Positions 23,018 to 35,393 are shown, counted from the stretch's first letter. The stretch: DNA of 64,000 nt from Rhizophagus irregularis (GCF_026210795.1 NC_089444.1:3648501-3712500); one strand, 5' to 3'. Notes: generated by a model from the letters alone, not told the origin. Numbers and translations: made by a program.

Positions 23018-24751
23018 TTAAAATTTTCTTGATTTAATCTTAACAATTAATTCTTTACAAGTTGTAAATAAACCAGATTCATATTTAAGAGGAGAATTAA
23101 TATCAGCCAATTCAATATCATATTTTCTATAAATTAAAGCTAATAAACATTTTAATTCTATCATAGCTAATTTTCTACCAGGACAAATTCTAATACCACC
23201 ACCAAATATAGTAAAAGAATTTTTTATATGTTGTTTTTCAAGTAAATAATTATTATTATGATTTTCATCAATTTTATAAAATCTATAAGGATCAAATTTT
23301 TCAGGATTAGTCCAATAATCTTTAGACATCATTATTTCTGAATAAAGTATATGAAAAGAAGTTCCTTCAGGCCAATTAAAACCTCCAACTTCATCTTTTT
23401 CAACATTTATACGACCTATAAAAAAAGTTATAGGAGAATGACGATATACTTCTTTAATAACTGCATCACAATAATATAATTTTTCAATATTATTATAATT
23501 TATAGGTTTCGTTAAATCATTTCCAAGAACTTCATCTAATTCTTGACGTAATCGTTGTTTCACTTCAGGATAATGACCAAGATAATATACGACAAAGCAA
23601 AGCAAATTTGCCGTCTAATAATTTTATAATTTTTTTTAAAAAATAAGAATATGTTAAAAAATTTTATAAATTTTTATTAAATAAACAAAATTTTTTTTAC
23701 TCACAGTATCAGTTCCTCCATTAATGGCATCGAGTATATTACCAAAAATCTCTTTATCAGTCATCGGTCTTAATAAATCGACATCACCATGTTTTGTGGA
23801 ATTAATATCACGTGACGTATTTGCGGTTATAAAAGATGTCAACATATCATGACGAAGAGGTTGATCTAATGGTGTATTTTCAATTTCAATCTTTCTTTCT
23901 TTAATAATATTACTTATTCTTTCAAATAAATAATCCCTATTTTTTAAGAAACCATTAATTTTTCCACGAATGAAAGGAACATAACGTCTCATAAATTTAT
24001 TAAAAATAACAAAATAAATTAAACCATCAACTAAAGTTTCAATTGAATGAATAAAATCTTCAGAATCTTTAATTTTTTTATTTTCATTTTCACTTAAATT
24101 AATAAAATTTTCAGGAATAAGAGAATTATAATAACAAGCAATAGAATTATTTTTTTTTCCAGTTGAAATTTTAAAAATGATTTCATTTGTAAATCTAAGC
24201 ATCCATTTTATAAAATCCAATTCATAATCTTCACCAAGTTTATTCCAATAAAATTCCATTTCATTCCATAATTCATTAGTCCATTCAATAGATTGATGAT
24301 TAAAACTTGGAGTCATCATTGCTTGACTAAAAAATTGACGATTATATTTCCAAGATTTATGATCATTATTATTAACTAAACCTGTACCAATATAACCATA
24401 TTCTGTAAGACCTTCTGTAATATGAAATCTAAAAGGATATTTAGTTTTTGTTGTAGGTATATTCATATTTTCAATAAATTCTGTTCTACATAATATTATA
24501 GAACGTTGTCCTACAAAATTTATTTCAAATATATCTCCATATTTTTTATGCATTAATTTCAACCAATCATTATATTCATATCCAATTTTTTGATGAACGT
24601 TACCAAGAAAAGGAATTGGGAATGGACCAGGTAAAGGATTTAATCGAGTAAAATATCGATAATAATAATGAGTTACATAAATAATTATAAAAGTTATTAA
24701 AAGATAAAATATATCATAAATTCCAAACGATAAAATAATTGTGGATATCAT
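23018..24751 (-). CDS. Cytochrome P450 monooxygenase
   Basis: Two exons, 24751-23705 and 23614-23018, joined phase 0 within the I helix; 547 aa, normal for a microsomal fungal P450. An N-terminal hydrophobic segment (about residues 12-30) predicts ER anchoring, followed by the proline hinge LPGPFPIPFLGN. The I-helix oxygen-binding motif is GGTDTTAN, the K-helix ExxR is in KEVYRHSP, the PERF-like motif is PEKFDPYRF and the heme loop is FGGGIRICPG with the Cys ligand. All key residues are present. Substrate cannot be inferred. It is a paralogue of the gene at 47705-49397: same intron position and phase, and very similar LPGPFPIPF and IENTPLD stretches. Confidence 0.93.
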
Positions 24752-26190
24752 TTTTTTAACAGTGTGGTAAAAAAAAAATTAAAACCTTTGGTAAACGCAC
24801 TTTTTTTTATATACTGTATATATATATAATATGTAGTCATAATTTTGTAAAATAAAAAAAGATTAAATGATTTACATCTATTATTTCAGTATTTAACATT
24901 CTAAAACTCCAAAACATGTATCATCCTTTTTTTGACCAACAAACAATAATGCGATGATCGTTAAATACTTAAACATTTTGATATTAAATATGATGATGAT
25001 CATGCAATGTTAATTTCCCTTGAGAAATTTAAGATAAATGAATACTCTTTTTGATGAAAGTTTTATCCATGAGGGCGTAAAATTATTAAATGTTGTTTGG
25101 ATTATTGTGAAAAACAATGTTATTAAAAAAAGTTAAGTGTATGTAATACATTTGTTCTGTTTTTCTTTAATTATTAAAAAAAATAATTGTTATACAGGAA
25201 TTTTGGAAGGTTAAACTATTAATATATCAAACACGAAACTTAAAAAGGAAAAAGGGCAAAAAATCTTTATACTATAAATAGAAATTATAATTTTCTTGGT
25301 AAATTAAAAATATTTGTGTCAGAAAACATTGGAACTGAGTTTAACCTTAAACCGGTTTAATGACTAATATGACTAATTCTGGCCGGTATTAAAATTCTAA
25401 CCATCCGGAATTATAAATGGAAATAGTAGATTATTAATTCGAAACAGCGCACGCTAAACAAATTCTTATACGTATAGTCAAAGCGGCGAAAAATTTTTAT
25501 TTGTAAACGGTCTTTATTAATTTTTATAAATGGTAGGGTGATTGCCTAATCGACAATGAGTTTAAAAAATTTTATAAAAAATTAAATAATTTATATTATC
25601 TATTCTAAATCAAAAAAAAATTGTGGATATTTAAATTACCCTCTGTATAAATTACCTTGAATTGTGTAATATGAAACCTGATTGGATGTCGAGGTCATGT
25701 GCACGTTCCGACTGCCGGTTATGATAGGAATTTTTTTGTAATGATAATGGAAAAAGTTAAGTTTTTATCACTATTCATCATATTTTTTTTTCAGTATGAT
25801 GCAGTAAAATTTTTTTTTTAGTTTTGGTTAAACCAAATTTATTTATTTTTTCTTATTAAACCGAAAAAATTTTTTTTTTGGTTTTTTTTTTAACGGTTAA
25901 ACCGTGATATACGGGTTAACCAAAATTAAAATTTTATTTTCTTTCCTTTTTTACGGTTTCTGGTTATTTTTTATTTTTTCTCTTTTCCGGTTTTGAAAAC
26001 AGAATTCAATTATGTTTTAAACCCGGATTTTTTATAATATTATTTTTCCTTCCTTCCGGTTCTTTTAAGACCAGTTTTTTTTAATATTTTTTTTTTTTCC
26101 TTTCACGGTTTTTTAAACGAGATTTTTGTTTTAATTTTTTTTTCTTTTTTCTTATCCCCTTTAGGTTTTGAATCAGTGATCGCAACTTTG
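24752..26190. other. Intergenic, T-rich right half, no gene seen
   Basis: The left part is the 5' flank of the P450. A palindrome-motif fragment (AATTCTGGCCGGTATT) lies at 25376-25391. From 25780 to 26160 there are long T runs with interspersed CGGTTT pieces, low complexity only. Confidence 0.45.
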
Positions 26191-26505
26191 GGACAACATA
26201 TTTATTTTATAAATTCAAATAGAAACATGTAGATCCGATCTGCCCCAATTTGAAATTGGGGCAACTTCATTTTGCCCGAAATTGAAATTTCAATTTTGGG
26301 CAATCCAACTTGAAATTTCGAAATGGGGCACAGACATTTTATTGCCCAAAATTTTGATTTTTGATCATGTGACTTATATGATCATCAAAAATCATTGGCT
26401 TTCAATTTGTTTGTGAAACAAACTAATCTCTTTTTTTATCAATCTTTTTTTTTCGCGTCTCTGACGTCTCTCCACCCTAAAATTTTTTTAAAAAATTTTT
26501 TTATC

Positions 26506-28283
26506 ATGGAAACAGAAGAATTTTCTTTTATTAGTAAAGATACTTTTAATAAAATTATTGATAAATTTATACAAAACAGTAAATCTAAAACATCCGAAAA
26601 GCAATTTATAAATAGACGCCTTTATGATGAAATAAAAACAGTTCTTTTAGATCCTGTTTCTACATTACGGGATGCAGACTTTCGTTATTGGTGTAGAAAG
26701 AATTTCATTTTATTAAATACTGGAGGTGATTCTATTGTATGTAAAAATAATAATAAAAGAACAAAAGCAGCTTTAGATAAAGAAGGTAAATCTGCTGATT
26801 TTTTACCAATATTAGTCTTAGAAGAAATGTATAAAACAATTTGTTTGGAACATGTACAAAATGTTCATTGTGGACAAAAAAATTTGTATAAAAAATTAAG
26901 AAGCAAATGGTATGGGGTAAAAAAGAAAATTATAGAGGAGTTTGTGAATCATTGTGAAATATGTGTACCACGCAGAACTATGTCCAAATCCACCTTAGCA
27001 GCAAGACCTATAGTTGCAAAAAGATTTCTTTCGAGAGTACAGGTAATTTTAATGTTTGATTTTTAGCTTAACAAAGATTCTGATATATTTAATGAAGATT
27101 CTGATGATTCTAACGAAGATTCTGATGATTTTAACGAAGATGCTAATAATTTTAATGAAAATTCTGATGATTTTAACGAAGATTCTAATAATCTTACTGA
27201 AGATTCTGATGATCTTAACGAAGATTCTGATGATTTTGATGAAAATTCTGAAGATTTTAGCGATCTTAATAGCAATTTTAACAAAAATAAAAATATTAAG
27301 AAGGTAAACAAAAAAGTTATATTCTTGATTAAATTTTTCATTTATTTTAATAAACTTTTTTTTCAATTTGTACTAATAAAGCAACCTAAACCTAAGCGAG
27401 TATCTAATGTTGATTCAAGTACATTATTTCAATTAAAACCTCCACAAATTAATAATATCACTTGGGAAGAAATTAATGCATCATGGGAAGGTATGTTTGG
27501 ATATAGTAATAAATTAAGATTAGGCGTAATGAAAAGAGACATCTTAGCATATTTACGTGATTTAAAAGTAATGCGCGAAACAAACTCATTTGATAATATT
27601 TTATTAAATATTTGGGAAAAAAATTCAACAAGTGGCTTGATGAACTAGATAATGTACAAAATGTGAGTTGTAATAATTTCTATTTTTTAATTATTATATT
27701 TAATTTATATTTAATTAATTATTTTTATTTATTGTTATTTTTTTAGTCTGAAACAATGAAGCTTCAACATCTTCAACATCACATAAAGAAACTATATCAT
27801 CTCATGATTATATTCGCGATGATGCAAAAATGAATAACTAAAAATATAGAGATGACATGAAAATATTAATGGAGAAAAAAGTTAAAAAGAAAGATATATT
27901 TAAGGTTGGTGATATTGTTAATCTTAAAATTCCAAAGGCAGATAAAGGAAAATTAGGACGCAGTCATTTACCTTGTAAGATTTTAAAAGTTAAACCTAAA
28001 GGCTTTTACAATTTGGGATGTTTTGCAGGAACATTAAATGTAAACTATAAAGGAAATTGTTTGGAATCAACTGAATTAACTTCAATGGCTGAATTAACAA
28101 ATATTCCAAACAAGGTAGTAACTGTTACAGAAGCAGTTAGATTACAAAGTAAAGTAAATTCAGTTAAATGCAAATGCCCTAATACAAATTGTAGTACTAA
28201 TGAAATGTGCATGTAAGAAATTAAATTTGTCTTGTAATATTAGATGTCATCCTGGTAAAACATGTCATAATCCTTCTTTATAA
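26506..28283 (+). pseudogene. KRBA2-like integrase, catalytic core missing
   Basis: The first part starts METEEFSFISKDTFNKII and carries an H2C2 zinc-binding integrase motif (HVQNVHCG...HCEICVPRR). Just after FLSRVQ, where the rve/DDE core should begin, a stop follows and the sequence turns into an acidic Asp/Glu/Asn/Ser repeat (27064-27302). A 27383-27647 piece (KPPQINNITWEEINASWEGM) follows an intron-like gap. The C-terminal part (27857-28216) has VGDIVNLKIPKADKG and LPCKILKVKP, as in KRBA2-like integrases, then a Cys-rich tail (CKCPNTNCSTN; C-rich continuation after a frameshift near 28210). It cannot encode an active integrase. Confidence 0.65.
27064..27302 (+). repeat. GAAGATTCTGATGATTTT-type repeat encoding an acidic tract
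   Basis: Imperfect 15-18 bp units run in one open frame encoding N-E-D-S-D-D-F-like residues. Open frames on the opposite strand here are mirror artefacts of the repeat. Confidence 0.7.
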
Positions 28284-28534
28284 TAATTAAAATGATATTA
28301 TAATTTGTTTATTTTGGAATTTTAATAAAGTTTTCTATTGCAAAAATTTAAGATAAATTTTATGACAACTAAAATATAAAATAAAAGATTCAAATGTTAA
28401 ATAATTAAGTGATTAAAAAAAATTAATTAAAAAATTACAACAATATAAATAAATGTATAGAGTGAAATTAAGATTTTTAATTTTATAGAAAAATAATAGC
28501 TAACTTAAAGTCTTACTATATTAGCCTTAATTTA

Positions 28535-29375
28535 AATTTGGGGCAAATATAGTTATCAGGACTATGGTGCCCCAAGTTAACTATTGCCCAAATTTTAAAT
28601 TGGAGCAAATTAAAATATCGGGCCTATGGTGCCCCAAGTTAACTATTGCCCAAATTTTAAATTGGGGCAAATATAGATATCAGGCCTTTGGTGCCCCAAG
28701 TTAACAATTGCCCAAATTTTAAATTGGGGCAAATTAAAATATCGGGCCTATGGTGCCCCAAGTTAACTATTGCCCAAATTTTAAATTGGAGCAAATTAAA
28801 ATATCGGGCCTGTGGTGCCCCAAGTTAACTATTGCCCAAATTTTAAATTGGGGCAAATATAGATATCAGGCCTTTGGTGCCCCAAGTTAACTATTGCCCA
28901 AATTTTAAATTGGGGCAAATTAAAATATCGGGCCTATGGTGCCCCAAGTTAACTATTGCCCAAATTTTAAATTGGGGCAAATATAGATATCAGGCCTTTG
29001 GTGCCCCAAGTTAACTATTGCCCAAATTTTAAATTGGGGCAAATTGAGATATCGGGACTATGGTGCCCCAAGTTAACTATTGCCCAAATTTTAAATTTGG
29101 GCAAATTGAAATATTGGCCCTGTGGTGCCCCAAGTTAACTATTGCCCAAATTTTAAATTGGGGCAAATCGAGATATTGGGCCTGTGGTGCCCCAAGTTGA
29201 CCATCACCCCAATTTAAAATTTGAGCAATAGTTAACTTGGGGCACCACAGGCTTAATATCTCAATTTGCCCCAATTTAAAATTTGGGCAATAAAATTGTA
29301 TTGCCCCGATTTGAAATTTTAAGTTTGATCGCCCCAAATTGAAATTTTGATTTGGGGCAGATCATCAACTTGGGG
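28535..29375. repeat. 62-bp GCCCCAAGTTAACTATTGCCC satellite
   Basis: About eleven direct units of roughly 62 bp (GGTGCCCCAAGTTAACTATT, then a GCCCAAATTTTAAATTGGGG block) alternate two variants, GGGCCTATGG and AGGCCTTTGG. Near 29210 the orientation flips (ACTTGGGGCACCACAGGC), giving a large palindrome. Each unit also contains its own inverted pair (GCCCAAATTT / AAATTGGGGC). Confidence 0.85.
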
Positions 29376-29390
29376 CACAACATATGTTGT

Positions 29391-30585
29391 TTTATTTAAA
29401 TTTTAAATTATATAATACTTGATACTTATTTTAATATTGATCCTTTTTTACTGTTTATTTTTTCAATTATAATTTTCTATTTTTGGTTTAATTTGTTTTT
29501 TAATCTTTTTTTTTTTGTTATTAGTTATATTATTATTATTATACATTTTGTAACCAAGGGCCCTAATCGATTAATAATCGATTAATATTAAAATATTAAA
29601 AATTTTTTTTTTACCGCAAATTGCGCCAAATTGTTTTTGAAAGCCTTATTTATTATTATTATCATTAAAAAATTAATACAAATTCGTCCAAGTTCGGAGA
29701 ACATTTGACCAAAAATTCACAGCTCTGGATAATTTGACCAGAATTATGGTTTGATAATTTTAATCGATTAACCGATTTTTGAGATACCTAACCGTCTTAA
29801 ACGATTCTAAACTCTATGCTGTAATGCCGTAATATACCTAGTAAATTTATTAATTGTGGGCGCAGTATTATATTTAGAATTAGTGTAACGTCCGCGATGA
29901 CGTTAAACTAATGAATTATTAAGTCAAGTGATAGGAAGGTCAGGTGATTAATTTGCAGATCATTTTAGTTATGATGTCAAATAGAGAGTCATAGTTTGTG
30001 ACTAAGGAATTAACAGAAATGAGGCACCAAAACAACATAAATACGCGATGGTGATCGGACCTCCCCAAAAATTAAGTTACGAATTTCGAATAATGGTTAA
30101 GTATTATAATTTACCCTTAGAATAGTAATAATTCGATTCTTTTAGCATTTTTCTTATGATGAAAAATTGCCACATTAATTAAATTAATGGTATTAAAGGA
30201 TACTGATATGGGGAAACTATCACAGTTTAAAATTTTGATATAAATATTTAATTATTATTTAACATTATTAAACCAAGCATATTATCGTATTTATTTATAT
30301 TATTTATACTTTTTTTGTTGCTATTTATTTTATTGTAATCTTTTTTTTTGTTGTCTATCCTCTAAGTTATAGCAAATTTTTTAAAATATTTAAAGTCTAT
30401 AGCAATCCTATTGCAGCACAGTTATAATATATGTCGATCAGGCAATTATCACATCATGATCACTGTGATAGTGACATGTTTCCATTACGTCACATATATA
30501 CTTTGTATGCTTTCTTAACTTGACCAGCTCGGCATGCCATACAACCTAACCATAAAAATTGTTGTAACAATAATTAACTATTTAT
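29391..30585. other. Intergenic, no gene seen
   Basis: Includes an ATCGATTAATAATCGATTAA palindrome-like run near 29575. The right part has balanced-composition fragments but no open frame of note. Confidence 0.45.
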
Positions 30586-30589
30586 CAGC

Positions 30590-30935
30590 CATATCACATA
30601 CGTCCTGCCCTTTTTCGCACAAGCTTTTTTGATGATTACTGTATATTAGCTTGTTACAAAAAATTAATATTTCATTCAAAAAAAAAAAATTTTTAAGCCG
30701 TTTAAGCTGTTTAAATAATAGTGCTATTCTCTTGGAAACGTGTGAAATATTTAAAGAACAATTTAAAACTGGACTAGTAGAAATGGAAAAATTGATAATT
30801 TCATTCAAGAAATGCAATTAAAAATTAATTACTATGCCGATGATATATATGAATGAATACTATATATAATGAAATTAAAGAAACAGGCAAAACCGGTTTT
30901 ATGACATTGTATTCAGTATAACGAGATAATCATGT
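30590..30935 (+). pseudogene. Dead first exon and 5' flank of the kinase array family
   Basis: The sequence aligns with 5890-5560 of the minus strand. The flank block comes first; then the exon equivalent of MLLSSRKRVEYL has its ATG changed to ATA, a two-base loss before the WTSG site, and a premature stop. Homology fades after TTGTATTCAGTATAACGAGA, where the MITE region begins. Confidence 0.7.
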
Positions 30936-30980
30936 ATTTTTCCTAAAAAAATTTCCTAATTCTTAGGAATTTTAACACAA

Positions 30981-31288
30981 TCCTAAATTACCCCTGAGAA
31001 TCACCTTTTTGGAATGAAACTGTGGCTTACGAGCATATCGTTGAATATTTGAAGAAAGTGGAGCGGCAGAATGTTGACAGTATTTTCTTTTTATAAAAAA
31101 AAAACTATGAAACCTATAAATAATAATAACCATTGATATGATTAAATTATCATTATTGACAATCTAAAGAAAAAATGATTTGACGCGACAATCGCGACAT
31201 GGTTTTATTTATTGAATTTTTACGTACAAGCCACAGGTTTCATTCCAAAAAGGGTGATTCTCAGGGGTAAAAAATTTAATTTAGGACT
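30981..31288. mobile_element. About 308-bp MITE with ~50-bp TIRs
   Basis: The left end (TCCTAAATTACCCCTGAGAA, then TCACCTTTTTGGAATGAAAC) is the inverse of the right end (GTTTCATTCCAAAAAGGGTG, then ATTCTCAGGGGTAAAAAATT), with a small indel. No unambiguous target duplication was identified. Confidence 0.75.
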
Positions 31289-31749
31289 GTCCCCCTTTTT
31301 TTTGTAGTTTATTTCTTTGGGGTTTGTTCTTTATTCTATTTAGTTGCTTGGTCTTCTTTTGCCCTATGAAAAAAGTCTGTGTGATTTTTGTTGAAAAATC
31401 ATTGAATTAAATTCACTACGATTTCTGTATATTTGACCATACAATAATTGTGCTAAAAATTGCAATAAATCACACAATTATTGCATGGTAATTCATTCAA
31501 TAATTATCCTATTTTTGACCTGAATTTATACAATTATTGTGTGATTTTTGAGCCAAATTTTAGGCCATATTTTAGGAATTATAGGTTAAATTTTACAGTA
31601 ATAACAGGCAATTTATAAAGTGAAATTATGAATTTTTATTGACTTAAAATATAAAAAATATACACAATATTTCATAAATAAAATACTAAATTTGATATAA
31701 TCATAAATATAAAAATTTGTAAGAAAATAAAATAAAATAAAGTATGTTA

Positions 31750-32000
31750 GTCACATGAAAGTAAATTAGTAGTATTAAAGAAGAAAGTAAATTATTAGTG
31801 TAAGTAAATTATTAGTATTAAATAAAAAAGTATGAAGTTAGTGAAGAAAGCAAATTAGTAGTGTTAAAAAGTAAATTATTAGTGTTAGTAATATAAAGTT
31901 TGAAGTTAGTGAAGAAAGAAAATTAGTAGTGTTAAAAAGTAAATTATTGTAATAAAAAAAAAGTATGAAGTTAGTGAAGAAAGCAAGTTAGTAACATTAA
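31750..32000 (+). repeat. GTAAATTA(T/G)TAGTGTTA minisatellite
   Basis: Irregular tandem units mix GTAAATTATTAGTGTTA and GAAGTTAGTGAAGAAAGCAA. It is internal to the 1.4-kb TIR element. Confidence 0.75.
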
Positions 32001-32489
32001 AATGTAAAAAGTTAGGAAAATAAAAAGATAAAGAACACAAGTTTTTCTTACCTGATATTTTAAAAGAAAGTTGAAGAAAAGTTAAAAGGTTAAAAAAACA
32101 TAAACAAAAACATTTCGTGTCGTCATATTTATTTTGACGATCAGATCACGTGATCAACATATATAATTTTAAGAGTTGATTTTTACCGCATAATTCTGGC
32201 CGAATTATAATTCCAGTCAGAACTAATTGTGTAACCTAATAAAAAGTTTTGACTTTTTTTTAGTTACAAGATGATACAAAAATTTCACCAATAAGTTCGG
32301 AAGATGCCCATTTATAAGCAAATAAAGCAAATATGCAGTTGAATTTTGTGTAACCTTACTGCATAAATCACTTTACTTAGGAAAATCTATTTGTAATGGT
32401 TAATAAAAGTGGTCTATTTGACCCTAAAAGTGGTCAAATGTAACCATACAGGTAAGATGGAAAGTAGTAATAGTAGGATTACCCAAAAA

Positions 32490-32660
32490 TTGCTTTCCGT
32501 ATCCTAAATTTAAGTCTATTATCAAGTTGTACAATAATCACAATTTTTATTGTACAAAAATTGAATGTTTTCTGTATCCTAAATTTAAGTTGTATAAAGA
32601 TCACACAAAAATTGAACATTTTCTATATCCTAAATTTAAGTTGTACAAAAATTGCATACT
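32490..32660 (+). repeat. Subterminal repeats of the TIR element
   Basis: TATCCTAAATTTAAGT recurs three times (near 32502, 32575 and 32627), each followed by a TTGTA(C/T)AA-type motif. Subterminal repeats of this kind are transposase-binding sites in some DNA transposons; that role is inference. Confidence 0.65.
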
Positions 32661-32783
32661 TTTAATATGCTTTGAAAAACTTCATAGCTATTTTTATCCA
32701 AAAATCTGCAATAATTGTACAATTTCCACACGGACTTGAACAAATATTGTACAAAAATTGGATGATTTTTTTTCATAGGGTTG

Positions 32784-33793
32784 AATAATGGGAAGGCTGA
32801 TTCCTTTCAGAGTCTGGGGTTGGGCGAACTCGCATTAGATTAGTTTTGTTATAGTTTTTGTAATTCGGTCTGCTAGCGTGTGCTTGTAGTCCCGGCTTTT
32901 TTCTATATCGTTTTAAAATAAAAATAAAATTTGAGATTTGATGTGACTAGGGTGCTTGAGTTGTATAAATTGGGTATGAATAAATAATTAATTTTAATTT
33001 TAAGAAATATCAATTAGCAAATATTCTAAAAAGTTTAATTATTAATTTAATAATTAATTTTAAGAATCCTTTTTTATTAGTCATAACCCAAAAATTCTAT
33101 GCTTACTAACTAGGTTTTCTTGTTGATATCGATAATTGAACCAAAATAACCGACTAGCACTGAATAATGAACCAATTCATAGCTAAGACATCCAAAGGTC
33201 TTATATTTAATAGTGAAACACTAATAAAATTAAAAATATCTGCATATGTTTAAACTCATTCACCTTTTTGTGAAAAGTGGCCCGGAGGACACCAATAATT
33301 TCACTCAAAACGTATTATATCTGATATTGTATGATGATCGATATACTGAACTTTGCTATACAACATTTCAATGTGTGATTTCAAAGTTAAAGAGGTCTTT
33401 TTTTTAACTCATAAATGCATACTATAAGTGCATATTTACTAACGAAAATTTAACCAGAAAATATTTGTCTTAAAATACCCTATAAATAATTTTATCCATT
33501 ATTTCTCTGTGGGCATTCGTAAAAATTCAAATTCCATGAAAATGACATTTACATATATCCGTGTTAGAGAGATGAAAATTTCATAAAAATGATATATTCA
33601 TGGAAAAAACATGGAAATGTAAACGCGGATCATTGGATCAACATTTTAATTTTTGTGACATGATCAACATTGAAAGAAGTTTCATTACACAATGCTTACA
33701 TAAATTAACTTATGCAAATTTTGTGTTACCTTTACTCGTACATTATTTATAAATAAGGTTTTTATTTGAAAAAATTTTGGGCTTTTGGAAACA
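32784..33793. other. Intergenic, no gene seen
   Basis: Includes a moderately GC-rich piece at 32785-32900 without coding content, then the 5' flank of the truncated kinase-module gene. Confidence 0.4.
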
Positions 33794-34850
33794 ATGTTTT
33801 CTCAAAATATACCATTAACAGGAAAAAATATTCTGAGATATTTAAAAACCAATTTTACAAATTGGACTAGTGGAAATAAAAAAATTGATGATTTTATTCA
33901 AAAAGGGCAATTAGAAATCAAAAACTATTATGATGATATAGTGCTTGAATGGATACCATACAATCAGTTTAATGAAATTAAAGAAACAGGCAAAAATAGC
34001 CTTATAACATTATATTCAGCAAAATGGAAAGATGGTCCATTATATAAAAAGTATAATTGGAGTGGAAATTTTACAAGAGATTCAAATAAAAAAGTTGCTT
34101 TAAAATGCTTACACAATTCACAAAAATCCTTTGATTCTTTAATAAATGAGGTATGAAATTCAAGTAATCAAATATTTTTTTAATTAATGTATTTACAATC
34201 TCCCTTATTTATATTTAGATTAAAAAATATCCAACAAAATATCAAGCATTTCAAGTATTGTATGGGATATCTCAAAATCCGGATACAGGAGATTATATTT
34301 TGGTTCAAAATAGTTCTATAAACTTGGAAAATCAGATTAGTGAAAATAGTGGAAATGAAAAAATTGATAATTTTACTCAAGAAAGACAATTAGAAATTAG
34401 TAACTATGATGATGTAATACTTGAATGGATACCATACAATAAGTTTAATGAAATTAAAGAGACAGGAAAAAATGATCTTATAACAGTATATTCAGCAATA
34501 TGGAAGGATGGTCCATTACACAAAAAAAATAAATGGGATGATTATACAAGAGATTCAAATAAAGAAGTTGCTTTAAAATGTTTACAAAAATCGCAAGAAT
34601 CCATTGACTCTTTAATAAATGAGGTATGAGATTTTTTTAAAATTTTGAATACTTTTTAATTAATATATTTACAATCTCTTTTATTTATATTTAGATTATA
34701 AAATATCCAACAAAATATCAAGCATTTCAAGTATTGTATGGGATATCTCAAAATCCAGTTACAGGAGATTATATTTTGGTTCTTATGTGGACAAGTGGAA
34801 ATGAAAAAATTGATGACAAATGTTGCCACGTGGCACAAAACAATCAATAA
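33794..34850 (+). CDS. Truncated kinase-family gene: N-lobe modules only
   Basis: Exons 33794-34150 (119 codons), 34219-34623 (135) and 34695-34850, phase 0 throughout; about 305 aa. Exons 1 and 2 are full N-lobe modules (NWTSGNKKIDDF, LEWIPYNQF, ITLYSAKWKDGPLY, KKVALKCLHNSQ), homologous to the minus-strand array at 2.6-5.8 kb. The glycine loop is degenerate (ETGKNSL, ETGKNDL). Exon 3 starts like the others (YQAFQVLYGISQNP) but homology stops at IDD near 34813; unrelated sequence then supplies the stop. No catalytic C-lobe follows. It may be a dead fragment or encode a kinase-like decoy; I favour truncation by an insertion or rearrangement. Confidence 0.6.
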
Positions 34851-35344
34851 GAAAAAAATAAAAACTCCATATTTTCTTAAAATATTAAAATAATTTTATT
34901 GTTTTTATTATAAGAACATTTAAAATGACTCTTTTACACTTTATTAAATTTACTAAATAAATAAACAACCTCTTTTAATTAAAGTAGCTCCAAATATTAA
35001 TACTATTGTAAAAATACTAATTACTCCATAAATATTCAGGTTATCTTGACAAAAATTAATATTTGAGTGAGTAGTACCGCTAGAAAAGAAATGGCGAAAT
35101 CTAGTAGTAGTAAAAATCTATTCGTGATGTAAATAATAATAGCGAGCAGGTAACAAAATGGCAGAGAAAAGCGTAATTTAGAAAAATAATGTTCAAAAAT
35201 TTTTGTGTTTATATATTTTGTTTAAATAAAATTCATTGTTTTGTTCTTGTGTATCGATCTTTACAGGTATTAGTAAATTCACGTGATAGTTGGTACGATC
35301 TACATCAGGGAGTCCCCAGTAATTTGTGTAATAATCACAATGAT
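34851..35344. other. Spacer with no confident gene
   Basis: AT-rich, then a piece near 35268-35340 of balanced composition (GTGATAGTTGGTACGATC) that may be exon-like but has no assignable product. The retro-insertion begins at its right edge. Confidence 0.35.
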
Positions 35345-35360
35345 CGCCCATTGCATCACT
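35345..35360 (+). repeat. Target-site duplication, left copy
   Basis: CGCCCATTGCATCACT, identical to 37985-38000, directly adjoins the poly(A) tail (T20 on this strand). Confidence 0.9.
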
Positions 35361-35393
35361 TTTTTTTTTTTTTTTTTTTTAACAGTAACGCGC

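Larger units (their letters stand above)
26191..29390. mobile_element. Decayed integrase element flanked by inverted GCCCCAA repeats
   Basis: The left part (GATCTGCCCCAATTTGAAAT near 26237) is mirrored near 29345-29370 (GGGGCAGATC in inverse orientation), and both ends carry the same short direct piece (ACAACATAT at 26197 and 29377). Between them lie the integrase pseudogene and the 62-bp satellite. Boundaries are approximate. Confidence 0.5.
31362..32780. mobile_element. 1.4-kb non-autonomous TIR element with 3-bp TSD
   Basis: Termini CCCTATGAAAAAA and its inverse TTTTTTTCATAGGG are flanked by TTG on both sides (31359-31361 and 32781-32783). No transposase is encoded. The termini resemble those of the MITE at 16663-16915 (CCCTATAAAAAAA, also 3-bp TSD), suggesting one family. 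Confidence 0.7.

Noticed and set aside
27049..27366. Minus- and plus-strand Ile/Lys/Ser-rich frames
   Set aside because: They are shadow translations of the acidic repeat.
28535..29375. CRISPR-like array
   Set aside because: Units are contiguous 62-bp satellite copies with no variable spacers, in a eukaryotic context.
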